Source: Oceanospirillaceae bacterium
GTDB taxonomy: Bacteria > Pseudomonadota > Gammaproteobacteria > Pseudomonadales > Balneatricaceae
NCBI GenBank assembly: GCA_013215505.1
Contig: JABSQZ010000009.1
Location: 1 to 64,000 of the forward strand
Direction of reading: 5' to 3'
Length of the DNA: 64,000 nucleotides
How positions within the stretch are numbered: position 1 is the stretch's first letter; each line of letters opens with the position of its first letter. The translations under genes were made by a program, and so were the position numbers. Of this stretch, positions 35,446 to 44,902 are shown piece after piece. The notes under the pieces were generated by a model. It had not been told where the DNA came from. It made no database searches and was given only the letters and a program-made list of their open reading frames with translations.

Positions 35446-35787
35446 TTAACTTTTCAGGGCAGTGAGAATCGCACGTTTGTATTGCAATACTCGTAGATTT
35501 CGGGCTCTGGTGGTGAAGAGGTTTAAGGCCACGAATAAGCAGTAGGCCAGGGGAATTACGGCGGTGATAAAGTGAGAGAGGTTCATCGCGACTAACACCA
35601 ATGGGTAGCAAGAGATAACACTGCAGATGAAAAAGAACAGTGCAGAAAAGCTAAAGCTGACTGGCTGTGCTTTGCTCTTAGCCATAGTAGAAGAACGGAC
35701 CGCGAACAGCATAAAAAAACAAATGGGCATGCCAACCCAAGGCAAAGTCTTGAAAATCGATTCGGTAAATGCAAGAAGGTAAGGCAT
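35446..35787 (-). CDS. Small integral membrane protein, unknown
   Basis: 113 residues with about three to four membrane helices (VGMPICFFMLFAV, PVSFSFSALFFFICSVISCY, LVLVAMNLSHFITAVIPLAY, then CLFVALNLF) and a basic C-terminal tail (RARNLRVLQYKRAILTALKS). I do not recognise the family. A deleted relative in the same reading frame at 26089-26190 (KSKPVSFSFAPL) supports a real protein-coding origin. aagg lies about ten bases before the ATG. Coding status moderately supported. Confidence 0.5.
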   Translation of the reverse strand: MPYLLAFTESIFKTLPWVGMPICFFMLFAVRSSTMAKSKAQPVSFSFSALFFFICSVISCYPLVLVAMNLSHFITAVIPLAYCLFVALNLFTTRARNLRVLQYKRAILTALKS

Positions 35788-35865
35788 TAATTGTAATGCC
35801 TTGGGCTCTAGTAGTGCGGTTTGTTGGGTCGCTGAACTTCTGATGGCGACAGCGTTTCCCGATAG

Positions 35866-36066
35866 CTACTGGTCAGTGATTATCATCAACTTTTCACCGG
35901 GAACGACTGGCATAATTGCTGGGTACAGTTGCAGTTGCTGAACAGGGTCATTAGTTGACGCGACTGCTACGACGTAAATAGAACCTGTTTTACCAACAGT
36001 TTCAATCGTGGCAACTACTTCAGTAACGCTGCTGGATAATTTAGGTGTGGGGACTGTTATAGACAT
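35866..36066 (-). CDS. Possible small hypothetical protein
   Basis: 66 residues starting MSITVPTPKLSSSVTEVVAT and ending PGEKLMIITDQ. It has a balanced, protein-like composition but no recognised domain, no signal and no convincing ribosome site. It lies 80 bp upstream of the membrane protein gene on the same strand and could be its operon partner. Low certainty. Confidence 0.3.
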   Translation of the reverse strand: MSITVPTPKLSSSVTEVVATIETVGKTGSIYVVAVASTNDPVQQLQLYPAIMPVVPGEKLMIITDQ

Positions 36067-36865
36067 AAAGCATCTTGTTTTAGCGGAGTTTTAAGATACC
36101 TTAGTTATCTTTTACAGGAAAGAGCAGCCAGAGGAAATTAACTGTTTGCTGATTTAGGCCAAGTCTTGTTTATTCACCCAGGCTTAATTTTGCAGTCAAT
36201 ATCTGACCTAGCAGCTAACGAATGTTGGCTACCTAAAAACAGCAGTATATTTTCAGCGACACACCGCCTCAATATCTAACACATGACTATTGTGTTAATT
36301 TAATCAATAACCCCACGACGTTATCACAGCGAATCTTTCGAACTAAATCCTGGTAGTTAACAAGAGGCTAAGGCTGGTCAGCTCTAAACTAAGACAATTA
36401 ATAACATTATTTAACTCAGGCCTATGCAACATAAACAGCCACCAGGGGCATGGGGAATTCGCGGTTTACAACAGTTTTTCGATGTTTTAGAATCTGCGCT
36501 AACAGTCCCCTTAACGTGATGAATTAGCTAAGATCTTGGGCAAAAAACACCTTTGTCAGAGCTGCTGAATATTACTAAAGCGAACCCTAATAAAGTGCGA
36601 AGCTTCAGAGGTGTCTGGACACACTTGTATCAATGCAGTTAATCTTACTGTGCCGGAAGAAGCCTGGGTTCTTATGGAGAAAAACTGCCTGGTTTTGAGC
36701 TTGTACCGGGCCTTACTGTTAGGTAAGGCTTTTCAGCGCTCAATTGACGGGTTCAATACGGGTGAAATTATTTATGTCGATGCTTTATATAGATAATGTA
36801 AAGCATGCCCTTATAATTTATATCTTTAATTCCTGTGTATATGCTGGCGCTGATCAGGGCTTTCG
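36067..36865. other. Non-coding stretch without recognisable gene
   Basis: Short frames (for example 36611-36796) lack coding features. I see no repeat shared with the other families. The segment ends at the structured element starting at 36866. Confidence 0.45.
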
Positions 36866-37128
36866 GGAACATATGAACAAGTCCGGTACGCCTCTGGCGT
36901 TCAGAGCATTCTGAGATCTAGGCATCGACTACAGACATGCTGGTTGCCTGTCGAAAGTCGATATCAGCGTGGTCTGGATGCTCTGAATGCCCCTACGGGC
37001 GGGCTATAAAGCGGTCAGCTGCTTTGTTAGACAATTTGGAAAGGACTCGTCATTCCGCTGCATTGTCTGTCGCACATCTGACCGCTTTATAGCTCGCAGA
37101 GAAGGTACAGGATTTGTTCATATGTTCC
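36866..37128. other. Structured hairpin element, copy 2 (nested stems)
   Basis: Outer arms 36866-36884 and 37110-37128 pair at 18 of 19 positions plus one G-T. Inner stem 36897-36909/36978-36990 (13 pairs, one G-T) encloses a second stem 36924-36930/36956-36962. The third stem 37003-37018/37078-37093 is a perfect 16 bp and encloses agacaat/attgtct (37029-37035/37062-37068), with the core aaaggactcgtcattc at 37040-37055. The parts occur in the same order as in copy 1 (1755-2025), and the core differs at a single base, but nearly every stem has a different sequence. It ends 46 bp before the monooxygenase start, so it could also act as a leader structure for that gene. Confidence 0.75.
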
Positions 37129-37174
37129 TTAGCCTACAGCAACTAAAGAAAATAAACTTAATTAGAGAATTCTG

Positions 37175-38173
37175 ATGACAGCCTATTCTATTTTAGATCT
37201 TTCGCCCATTGTTGAAGGTTCAACGGCCGCCGTTTCGTTGCAAAACTCTCTTACACTGGCTCAGCATGCAGAAAAAATCGGTTATACGCGCTATTGGGTA
37301 GCAGAGCATCACAACATGCCGGGAGTCGCCAGTGCTGCTACTTCGGTGGTGATTGGACATATTGCAGGGGGAACTAGCAGCATTCGGGTTGGAGCCGGAG
37401 GTGTCATGTTGCCTAATCATTCTCCATTAGTAATAGCGGAGCATTTTGGTACATTGGCAACGCTATACCCTAACAGAATTGATTTAGGCTTAGGTCGTGC
37501 TCCTGGTACCGATGGTGCTGCGGCAAGAGCTTTACGGCGTAGTTTGACTCACAGTGATCAATTTCCAGATGATATTATTGAATTACAACAGTATTTTCAA
37601 GAATATAAGCCGTCTTCTGGGTCTGTCCGTGCCGTGCCAGGAGAAGGCACAAAAGTACCGTTGTGGATACTTGGATCTAGTCTTTACGGCGCCCAGTTAG
37701 CGGCACATTTAGGTTTACCTTTTGCCTTTGCGTCGCATTTCGCCCCTGATGCGTTGGCCCAAGCCGCACAAATTTATCGTGAATATTTCCAACCTTCAGC
37801 TCAGTTGGCGGAACCGTATTTTATGTTTGCTGTAAATGTGTTCGCTGCGGATTCAGACGAAGAGGCGCAGTTTATTCGATCTTCCCATCAGCAAGGTTTT
37901 GCTAATTTGAGATCTGGTAGCCCCAGTTTGTTGCCGCACCCTGTCAATGATATTGAAGCGGTGTTAGGCAGTGCTACCCTTGCTAGTGTCAATCATTCGC
38001 TGCGGTGTGTCGCAAGCGGCGGGCCAGAAAAAGTTTATCGGGAACTGACTGAATTGATTCAAACCCATAGACCCAATGAAATCATAATTAATAGTCCGAT
38101 ACATAAACATGAAGCCCGGTTGCACTCATACAGCATTGCAGCTGAGGTGGTTAGGGATATCAATCAGGTATAA
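37175..38173 (+). CDS. Luciferase-like monooxygenase (YhbW-type)
   Basis: A 332-residue flavin-dependent monooxygenase-like protein of the bacterial luciferase family. [39 protein letters not shown] and [20 protein letters not shown], then [20 protein letters not shown] and [14 protein letters not shown], are signatures of the YhbW branch (MsnO8 family). The TIM-barrel enzyme would oxidise an unknown substrate with reduced flavin. It is solitary, preceded by the structured element and followed by a RAYT element. Confidence 0.88.
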   Translation: MTAYSILDLSPIVEGSTAAVSLQNSLTLAQHAEKIGYTRYWVAEHHNMPGVASAATSVVIGHIAGGTSSIRVGAGGVMLPNHSPLVIAEHFGTLATLYPNRIDLGLGRAPGTDGAAARALRRSLTHSDQFPDDIIELQQYFQEYKPSSGSVRAVPGEGTKVPLWILGSSLYGAQLAAHLGLPFAFASHFAPDALAQAAQIYREYFQPSAQLAEPYFMFAVNVFAADSDEEAQFIRSSHQQGFANLRSGSPSLLPHPVNDIEAVLGSATLASVNHSLRCVASGGPEKVYRELTELIQTHRPNEIIINSPIHKHEARLHSYSIAAEVVRDINQV

Positions 38174-38212
38174 AAATAGGATTAGAAAAAACAAAACCTG
38201 ACACGGACGGAG

Positions 38213-39050
38213 GATCAATAGGGTCAGAGTAAATTGATTTATAAAAATCAATTTTCCTCTCTGTCATGTTGATATTTTTCTGATTTATGGTCCCCGCCAC
38301 GCTGATGTGGACTGCAGCGTCTATGAATTTGTTCTTCTATTTTCTGCTTAAAATTTGTGTCACCTAATACCCAAGATTTATTCGTAGCATCTCTGATTTC
38401 TTGTATTGTGTGTTTCGCCAACTGCTGGTCGAATAATTGAATATAGGCTTTTAACCGCTCTGGTTTTTGTGAAGCTAAAGCCATATACACACAATGGGGT
38501 GTGATTAATTCAATTTTCTTCCCAAGCGCATTACTTTGAAAACTTGACCAAGGATATCCAGTAACTAACTGAACTATTTTTGCCCGTACGGGATTTAACT
38601 CTATGTAGCGCATGACACTGAGAAAGTAGATATCAGACTGCACAAGCGTAGATTTGAAACGGCCCTCCCACAATGTGCCGCTACGTCTGTATTTTATATT
38701 GATATACCGCACATAATATCGACCAAGTGATTGCATCACTTGGCTAACACCAGAGGCTGTTGAAGGAGTCGCTAGTATATGGACATGATTTGTCATCAAT
38801 ACAAAGGCATGAACGGCCACTTTGTATTTTTCACTATATTCTAACAACTTAACTAGATAGACTTTATAATCTTGTTCTTCAAAAAAGCACACTTGACGGT
38901 TATTACCGCGTTGAATGATGTGCTGAGGAACATCTGCTAAATTGAGCCTGGGTAAGCGAGCCATAAGACATAAACCTTTTTAATATCGGCTATGCTGTTG
39001 ATCATAAAACACCCAGAATTAATAATCAATTCACTCTGACCCCATTGATC
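38213..39050. mobile_element. RAYT-like element, copy 1 (intact)
   Basis: Both ends carry the inverted sequence gatcaat(a/g)gggtcagagt followed by (a/g)aattgatt: the left end at 38213-38240 and the right end at about 39023-39050. It contains a single open transposase gene. A nearly identical copy in the same orientation lies at 42064-42895. An end fragment is found at 25690 and a half copy at 14534-15077. Confidence 0.8.
38248..38964 (-). CDS. REP-associated tyrosine transposase (RAYT, Y1_Tnp)
   Basis: A 238-residue single-strand transposase of the IS200/Y1 superfamily: MARLPRLNLADVPQHIIQRG at the start, HUH motif HVHILATP around residue 72 after FVLMTNH, and the catalytic tyrosine region SLGRYYVRYINIKYRRSGTL, followed by LWEGRFKSTLVQSDIYFLSV and MRYIELNPVRAKIV. 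It would nick and rejoin hairpin-bearing single-stranded DNA. A basic, histidine-rich tail (RRCSPHQRGGDHKSEKYQHD) follows. All motifs are intact. Confidence 0.88.
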   Translation of the reverse strand: MARLPRLNLADVPQHIIQRGNNRQVCFFEEQDYKVYLVKLLEYSEKYKVAVHAFVLMTNHVHILATPSTASGVSQVMQSLGRYYVRYINIKYRRSGTLWEGRFKSTLVQSDIYFLSVMRYIELNPVRAKIVQLVTGYPWSSFQSNALGKKIELITPHCVYMALASQKPERLKAYIQLFDQQLAKHTIQEIRDATNKSWVLGDTNFKQKIEEQIHRRCSPHQRGGDHKSEKYQHDREEN

Positions 39051-39450
39051 TGTATCGAGCCTGGTAATGGCTATTTACAGGTTGTATTTTCTGTCGACAA
39101 CAGCCAGTGTAGGCAGTGTTATATGTAGTGAATACACAGCTCAACTCTGCAGCTGGTGACTGCTCACCAAAAGCAGAAAATCTGGCGCTTTAGCGCGAGT
39201 TTTATATGCCCGCGTAGGCGCCAATATAGCCAGGGGCCTCACCAGTAATTAAGGGAATGAATGATACTAATGGACGGAAAATCCTGTTCAGATGTTTCAT
39301 TTTTGGCCCCGTGTCTGGAAATGACTTTCTATTAAACTGCTTTTTTTACTGTAAACTCTAAGGTTTTAGCACTTTTCCTAGAATATGCACTGCTGTTCAA
39401 ATCTGGCAGTCGTGAGAATCTAAAAATAACTTTTATTAGTTGGTCTAACT
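39051..39450. other. Gap before the GGDEF-EAL gene
   Basis: No gene recognised. A stretch near 39205-39245 (cccgcgtaggcgccaat, agccaggggcctcaccag) faintly resembles the ends of the inverted-repeat element at 3262-3810. Confidence 0.35.
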
Positions 39451-42045
39451 ATGCAAGCAAAAACGATAATGCATCTGATTCAACAAAAGAACATTCGTCG
39501 TAAGTTTATCATCAGTGCATTTTTGCTTATTTGTATTTTCCTCTCGGAAAATTGGGTCGAATCGTTGGTTGAACACCGTTATCAACAAGATGAGAAAGTT
39601 GAAACATTACAGCGTTTGAGTGTTGTTAGAGCAAAACTTGAAACAATATTAAACAATAATTTATCTCTGCTTAAGGGAATGAGTATTGCTATTGCCTCAA
39701 ACCCGAAATTGGATCAGGTTGCATTTGATAGATACGCCAGGGAGATACTGCGTACCGAGACCCTGCTGATTAATCTCGCAGGGGCGCCAGATATGGTAGT
39801 CAGTTTTGTCTATCCTCTTAAGGGGAATGAAAAAATTATTGGACTGGATTATTTTCGCAATATGTACCAGCGAGAAGAGGCGTTGAAGGTTAGAGATTCT
39901 CGCTCAGTGGTGATAGCGGGTCCCGTTGATTTAATTCAGGGGGGGCGTGCTTTTATAGGTCGGGCGCCAATATTCTATTTCGATGAAACTACCCAGAAAG
40001 AGCGATTTTGGGGAATACTTTCAGCACCAATGAAAATTGATAGAGTGCTCAGCGCAGCAGGTTTTTTAGAACTGGAGAAACAACAACCTATTGCGCTGCG
40101 CAAAAAAAGTACCGATAAACGTGCAAAAAAAATGATTTATGGTGCCAGCGAAGTTTTCAGCGAATCAGCAGTCATTACGGAGATATCCGTGGCTGGGGAA
40201 ACGTGGGAGCTGGGCGCTATTATCCGGCTCAACCCAGAGAGGCTAACTGAAGTCACTCGTTATATTCGACTGGCATTTACACTGTTCGGCCTATTGATTG
40301 CCGTGATTGTTATTCTTACATGGCGCCGTAGTTACGAGCGTAATCGCCTAATAGAACAGTTAACTTATCGTGAGGGCATACTAGAGAGAGTAGGAAGCTT
40401 AGCGAGCGTTGGAGGTTGGGAGTACCACAGCTCTAAAGGCTTTACTTTTTTGTCGAATGAAATCTATAACCTAGTTGAATTACCAAAATCAGAAGGCTGC
40501 TTAACGCCGGTTAAATTACTGGCAATGGTCGACCAGAGTTATCATCAGGAGTTACGCGAAGGAATTGATTTATTGCTTAATGACGCACAGCAGATTGATT
40601 TGGAATTGCCTATTTTAGGTGCTCAGGGAACTGAGAAATGGATTCGAATTCAGGCACATATTCAAGGTGATATTCCGGCCGAACAAACCATACAAGGGGT
40701 AGTTCAGGATATATCGGAACGAATAGAAAACACCAAGATAATTCAGCATCAGGCGAACTATGATCCCCTGACTAAGCTGGCCAATCGAACACTTTTTGAC
40801 GAGAAGCTGGAGTACACCGTAGCCAATGCAAAGCGCGGCCAGAAGATGTTCGGGCTTCTCTATATAGATTTAGATCGATTTAAATTGATCAACGATTCTC
40901 TGGGGCATTCGATCGGAGATAAGCTGCTGATTGAAGTCTCTACACGTTTGCTTCGTTGTATTCGTGAGTCCGATACCCTGTCTCGGCGCAGCGGTGACGA
41001 GTTCACCTTGATAGTGAATCAACTACATCACAAAAACTCTGTAGAATTAGTAGCCAAGAATATCTTACAAGAGTTAAAAGCAGCTTTTTATATCGACGGC
41101 AATCAGATTTATATTGGTGCCAGCATAGGGATCACGATTTTCCCCAGTGATGGTGATAGTGCCGGCGTACTAATAAAAAATGCGGACCAGGGAATGTACT
41201 CGGCAAAAAGCAAAGGGCGTAGCACGTTTTCGTATTTTACCTCTCAGATGCAAGTTTCCTCAGACCGTCGGCTTCGCCTACATATTGATATGATTGATGC
41301 TTTAGATAAAAATCTATTTGAAGTTTACTATCAGCCCATTATTAACCTGCAAAGTGGGGCTATTGTAGAATGCGAAGCTTTGATCAGATGGCAGCACCCT
41401 GATTTGGGGGCTATCCCCGCCCAGGAATTGATCACACTGGCGGAGGATGTCGGTTTGATCGGTAAACTGGGCAACTTTGTAATGTGTCAGGCGTTATCAG
41501 ATATAAACGAACTCAATGATAAATACAATTCTGACATTGGGGTCGCTATTAATAAATCATATCGTGAGTTCATCTCAGCTAACGAGAAAGATCCGCAGTG
41601 GATAATGCAGTTAAAAAATGCCGGGAGGCGCACGCGAATTACCGTCGAAATCACAGAATCTCTGTTGATTGAGAACGATGAAATTTACCAGATGCTCGAA
41701 CAATTGCGCAGTGCAGGTATTACCATATCGATCGATGATTTTGGTACTGGCTACTCTTCGCTTAGTTACCTACGACGCTTTCCTATTGACCAACTGAAAA
41801 TTGATAGGTCTTTCGTCAAAGATATAGATACCGATAAAGACGACTTGGCACTCGTGGATATCATTTTAGCGATGGCGGATAACTTAGGCTTTAAAGTAGT
41901 GGCTGAAGGAGTGGAGAACGCAGCCCAACTTGCTTTGTTAAGCCAGCGAAACTGTGATTTCTGTCAGGGATACCATATTGCGAAGCCTATGCCAAAAGTA
42001 GAACTTGAGCGGTGGTTAGAAGGAGCTGTGTTTCCTCACTCCTAG
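39451..42045 (+). CDS. Membrane-bound GGDEF-EAL protein with periplasmic CHASE-like sensor
   Basis: 864 residues. Membrane helix at ~18-34, a ~230-residue periplasmic sensor (VVSFVYPLKGNEKIIGLDYF is CHASE-like), second helix at ~270-290 (LAFTLFGLLIAVIVILTW), a PAS-like region (GSLASVGGWEYHSSKGFTFL), GGDEF domain (YDPLTKLANRTLFDEKL, LYIDLDRFKLINDSLGH, signature SGDEF in RRSGDEFTLI) and EAL domain (VECEALIRWQHPDLGA, NKSYREFI, EITESLLI, SIDDFGTGYSSLSYLRRFPI, LKIDRSFVKDI). The EAL residues look complete, so phosphodiesterase activity on cyclic-di-GMP is likely; SGDEF is compatible with synthesis too. It lies between two RAYT copies. Confidence 0.92.
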   Translation: MQAKTIMHLIQQKNIRRKFIISAFLLICIFLSENWVESLVEHRYQQDEKVETLQRLSVVRAKLETILNNNLSLLKGMSIAIASNPKLDQVAFDRYAREILRTETLLINLAGAPDMVVSFVYPLKGNEKIIGLDYFRNMYQREEALKVRDSRSVVIAGPVDLIQGGRAFIGRAPIFYFDETTQKERFWGILSAPMKIDRVLSAAGFLELEKQQPIALRKKSTDKRAKKMIYGASEVFSESAVITEISVAGETWELGAIIRLNPERLTEVTRYIRLAFTLFGLLIAVIVILTWRRSYERNRLIEQLTYREGILERVGSLASVGGWEYHSSKGFTFLSNEIYNLVELPKSEGCLTPVKLLAMVDQSYHQELREGIDLLLNDAQQIDLELPILGAQGTEKWIRIQAHIQGDIPAEQTIQGVVQDISERIENTKIIQHQANYDPLTKLANRTLFDEKLEYTVANAKRGQKMFGLLYIDLDRFKLINDSLGHSIGDKLLIEVSTRLLRCIRESDTLSRRSGDEFTLIVNQLHHKNSVELVAKNILQELKAAFYIDGNQIYIGASIGITIFPSDGDSAGVLIKNADQGMYSAKSKGRSTFSYFTSQMQVSSDRRLRLHIDMIDALDKNLFEVYYQPIINLQSGAIVECEALIRWQHPDLGAIPAQELITLAEDVGLIGKLGNFVMCQALSDINELNDKYNSDIGVAINKSYREFISANEKDPQWIMQLKNAGRRTRITVEITESLLIENDEIYQMLEQLRSAGITISIDDFGTGYSSLSYLRRFPIDQLKIDRSFVKDIDTDKDDLALVDIILAMADNLGFKVVAEGVENAAQLALLSQRNCDFCQGYHIAKPMPKVELERWLEGAVFPHS

Positions 42046-42055
42046 ATATTTAAAA

Positions 42056-42874
42056 TCAATAGGAATCAATAGGGTCAGAGTAAATTGATTCATCCAAAAA
42101 TAACTTTTTCCCTATCATGTTGATATTTTTATGATCCGCTCCACGCTGATAGGGACTGCAGCGTCTATGAATTTGTTCTTCTATTTTCTGCTTAAAATTA
42201 GTGTCACCTAATACCCAAGATTTATTTGTAGCATCTCTGATTTCTTGTATCTTGTGTTCCGTCAACTGCTGGTCGAATAACTGAATATAGGCTTCTAACC
42301 GTTCTGGTTTTTGTGAAGCTAAAGCCAAATACACACAATGGGGTGTGATTAATTTAATTTTCTTTCCAAGCGCATTACTTTGAAAACTTGACCAAGGATA
42401 TCCAGTAACTAACTGAACTATTTTTGCCCGTACGGGATTTAACTCTATGTAGCGCATGACACTGAGAAAGTAGATATCAGACTGCACAAGCGTAGATTTG
42501 AAACGGCCCTCCCACAATGTGCCGCTACGTCTGTATTTTATATTGATATACCGCACATAATATCGACCAAGTGATTGCATCACTTGGCTAACACCAGAGG
42601 CTGTTGAAGGAGTCGCTAGTATATGGACATGATTTGTCATCAATACAAAGGCATGAAAGGCCACTTTGTATTATTCACTATATTCTAATAGCTTAACTAG
42701 ATAGACTTTATAATCTTGCTCTTCAAGAAAGCACGCTTGACGGTTATTACCGCGTTGAATGATATGCTGAGGAACATCTGCTAAATTGAGCGCTTGGTAA
42801 GCGGGCCATAAGACATTAACTTTTTTGATACCGGCTAGTCTTTTGATCATAAAACACCCAGGTTTAATAATCAA
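42056..42874 (-). pseudogene. RAYT transposase gene broken by a nonsense mutation
   Basis: The frame reads ALNLADVPQHIIQRGNNRQA, LVKLLEYSE, then TAA where copy 1 has a lysine codon AAA, then YKVAFHAFVLMTNHVHILAT with intact HUH and tyrosine motifs. The N-terminus is also altered (MIKRLAGIKKVNVLWPAYQ in place of MARLPR). The C-terminal tail differs from copy 1 by a small deletion and runs beyond the element end (DESIYSDPIDSY). Otherwise nearly identical to 38248-38964, so the inactivation is recent. Confidence 0.85.
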
Positions 42875-42895
42875 TTTACACTGACCCCATTGATC
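42064..42895. mobile_element. RAYT-like element, copy 2 (inactivated)
   Basis: The ends match copy 1 (aatcaatagggtcagagtaa on the left, aca-ctgaccccattgatc on the right). Long blocks are identical to 38213-39050. It starts 19 bases after the stop codon of the GGDEF-EAL gene. Its transposase gene carries a nonsense mutation, so it can move only if served by another copy. Confidence 0.8.
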
Positions 42896-42914
42896 TGGTT
42901 TTCAATTACGGGCA

Positions 42915-44327
42915 TTAATAGCCTAATAAGGGTGCTAATATTTTAGCGGCAGTATGGGCCGTTTTCTTTTTCCAGCGTGGGCTGTCAGGGTTGTTGTCCA
43001 CATTTTCTTCCCATGAAAAAACACTTCTAATGGTTTTATACCCTAGCCAGCGAATCGGCTCTGGTTCCCAGCGTTTTAAGACAGAGTTAGGGCTTTGGTT
43101 AAATACCCATGGCATGGTGGTGAGATCGCTATCTTTCTGCAAAATCAAATCGGCGGTGGTTCGTGCCAGTAAATTAGATGCGCCGACACCGGCGCCACTG
43201 TAACCACCGGCCAGCGCTAAACCTGATTTCGGATCGTAAATGACATGAGGGCTGTAGCGCCGGGACATGCCCAAGGTACCAGACCAATTGTGGGTGATTT
43301 CAACTCCTTCTAAGGAGGGAAAGAAGTCCAACATGAATTTCATATGAAAAGCGTATTCATCTGGGCTGAGAGTATGTTGTTGACGGATTTTTGAATTAAA
43401 TAAATAACTGCCACGAGCGCCAAAAATGAGCCGATTATCAGCGCTGCGGTGAGCATACGAATGTAAACGGCTACTGTCTCTAAAAGCCGGGCGTTTATCA
43501 AAACCAATTTCTTGCCATTGCTCTTCTGTTAAGGGTGTTGTTGCAACCAGATTGCTAATAATCGGAATAGTATGGTTTTTTAAATCACTGTTAATGCCAC
43601 TCCAATAACCTTCTACCGCTGGCACAATAATATTGGCTTTAATCTGACCATTATCAGTCACCACTACCCGGTTATTAAAGGAATGTGCCTTAGTCTTTTC
43701 ATAGATAGTGACACCAAGGGCTTCTACCGTATCGGATAATCCGCGAGCCAATTTGGCAGGGTTGATGGTGGCCACATGTTTGATAAAAATGCCACCGAGA
43801 CAACCGCGCACATTAACATACTGTTTGGTTTCTGCTGCCGTTAAACGGTGATAATCGTCGTCGGTGTAACCCAAACCATGAAAGTACGAAAGAGAGTCAT
43901 CAACACGTTTGAGTTGTTCTTGATAACGAGCGGCAGAATAAACCACGCCGCCGTGGTGTAAATCACAATCAATGTTTTCTCGCTGAGTAACGGTTTTAAC
44001 TTCTTCAACAATACCGGTGACTTGCTGAATAACTTGCTGGCGCTGTTCTAAAGAAAGCCCGGCATACATTTGACTTTCACCTTCAATGGAGCCTTTTAGC
44101 CAACCACCATTGCGTCCAGAAGCACCAAAGCCCGCGATTTCTGATTCAATAATCGCAATGGATAAATCCGGTTTTTGTTGTTTTAAATAATAAGCTGTCC
44201 ATAAACCGGTAAAACCCGCGCCAATAATGGCAACATCCACTTCAATGTCATCCGTTAATGAAGGGCGTGCTTGAATATTTTTATCTAAACTATCGAACCA
44301 AAAGCTAACGTCACTGTAGTTGTTCAT
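42915..44327 (-). CDS. FAD-dependent oxidoreductase (DAO family, PuuB-like)
   Basis: 470 residues with an N-terminal FAD-binding Rossmann motif (VDVAIIGAGFTGLWTAYYL, around residue 30) and a DAO fold. FGASGRNGGWLKGSIEGES and the C-terminal AGGYSGAGVGASNLLARTTA are characteristic of gamma-glutamylputrescine oxidase-like and related amine/amino-acid oxidases. It should oxidise a C-N bond of a small amine, releasing peroxide. No polyamine-pathway genes are adjacent, so the substrate is open. The extreme C-terminus (about 40 residues, SPRWKKKTAHTAAKILAPLL) is an extension. Confidence 0.87.
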   Translation of the reverse strand: MNNYSDVSFWFDSLDKNIQARPSLTDDIEVDVAIIGAGFTGLWTAYYLKQQKPDLSIAIIESEIAGFGASGRNGGWLKGSIEGESQMYAGLSLEQRQQVIQQVTGIVEEVKTVTQRENIDCDLHHGGVVYSAARYQEQLKRVDDSLSYFHGLGYTDDDYHRLTAAETKQYVNVRGCLGGIFIKHVATINPAKLARGLSDTVEALGVTIYEKTKAHSFNNRVVVTDNGQIKANIIVPAVEGYWSGINSDLKNHTIPIISNLVATTPLTEEQWQEIGFDKRPAFRDSSRLHSYAHRSADNRLIFGARGSYLFNSKIRQQHTLSPDEYAFHMKFMLDFFPSLEGVEITHNWSGTLGMSRRYSPHVIYDPKSGLALAGGYSGAGVGASNLLARTTADLILQKDSDLTTMPWVFNQSPNSVLKRWEPEPIRWLGYKTIRSVFSWEENVDNNPDSPRWKKKTAHTAAKILAPLLGY

Positions 44328-44902
44328 GTATAGGGCCTAATAGATCTACTGTGCTGGTAAAGCCTGCTTGTGTAGTCTTAATCAATTTCGATAAGCGAGC
44401 CACTAAAAACAATCTATCGTTAGCTGCACAAAGTCATCATGCTGCATTTGGAAAAGCGCGTCATTGTCATCATCATCATTACGAAGAATTCAAACATCAC
44501 TGCCGGCTTTCCAGTGGTCGCCAACGAATAGTAAGTATCTATAATACATAATTAAAAGGAGTTTTATAGAGAGACGCTCTGAAGTATTCAATGCAATTTT
44601 AGTTTGGCTGTTTTTCGAAACGTCATTCCCTGGTTATAGGCGGGTGATCATAGCTGTCGTATGTTGACTTTTGCAACGAGAATATCAGGTGTTAACGTCT
44701 AATTATTGATTATAGAAAGTGCTAGTGAAGTTTTTTAAATGAGCAACAGATGCAAACGCTGTGGTTTGACCAGGAGGTTTTAGCTTATTAATAAAGTAAG
44801 CAACAATCGGTGGAAGAGCTAACTGTTTTTGGAGTGTGGCAACGCAATGGGTACTGATTGAAAGCTATTACACAAAAGTATTTACCGGCTGAATTGTATA
44901 TT
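44328..44902. other. Gap without recognised gene
   Basis: A plus-strand 66-codon frame (44351-44551) contains a histidine-rich run (RHCHHHHYEEFKHH) but has no ribosome site or neighbour that would make it a leader peptide, so I do not call it. Near 44691 the sequence gtgttaacgtctaattattg resembles the leaders at 6784 and 7844. Confidence 0.4.

Noticed and set aside
36611-36796. 61-codon plus-strand frame
   Set aside because: No ribosome site, no family features, isolated in a non-coding stretch.
44351-44551. Histidine-rich frame that might be a his-operon leader peptide
   Set aside because: No histidine biosynthesis genes follow, there is no attenuator-like terminator and no ribosome site.
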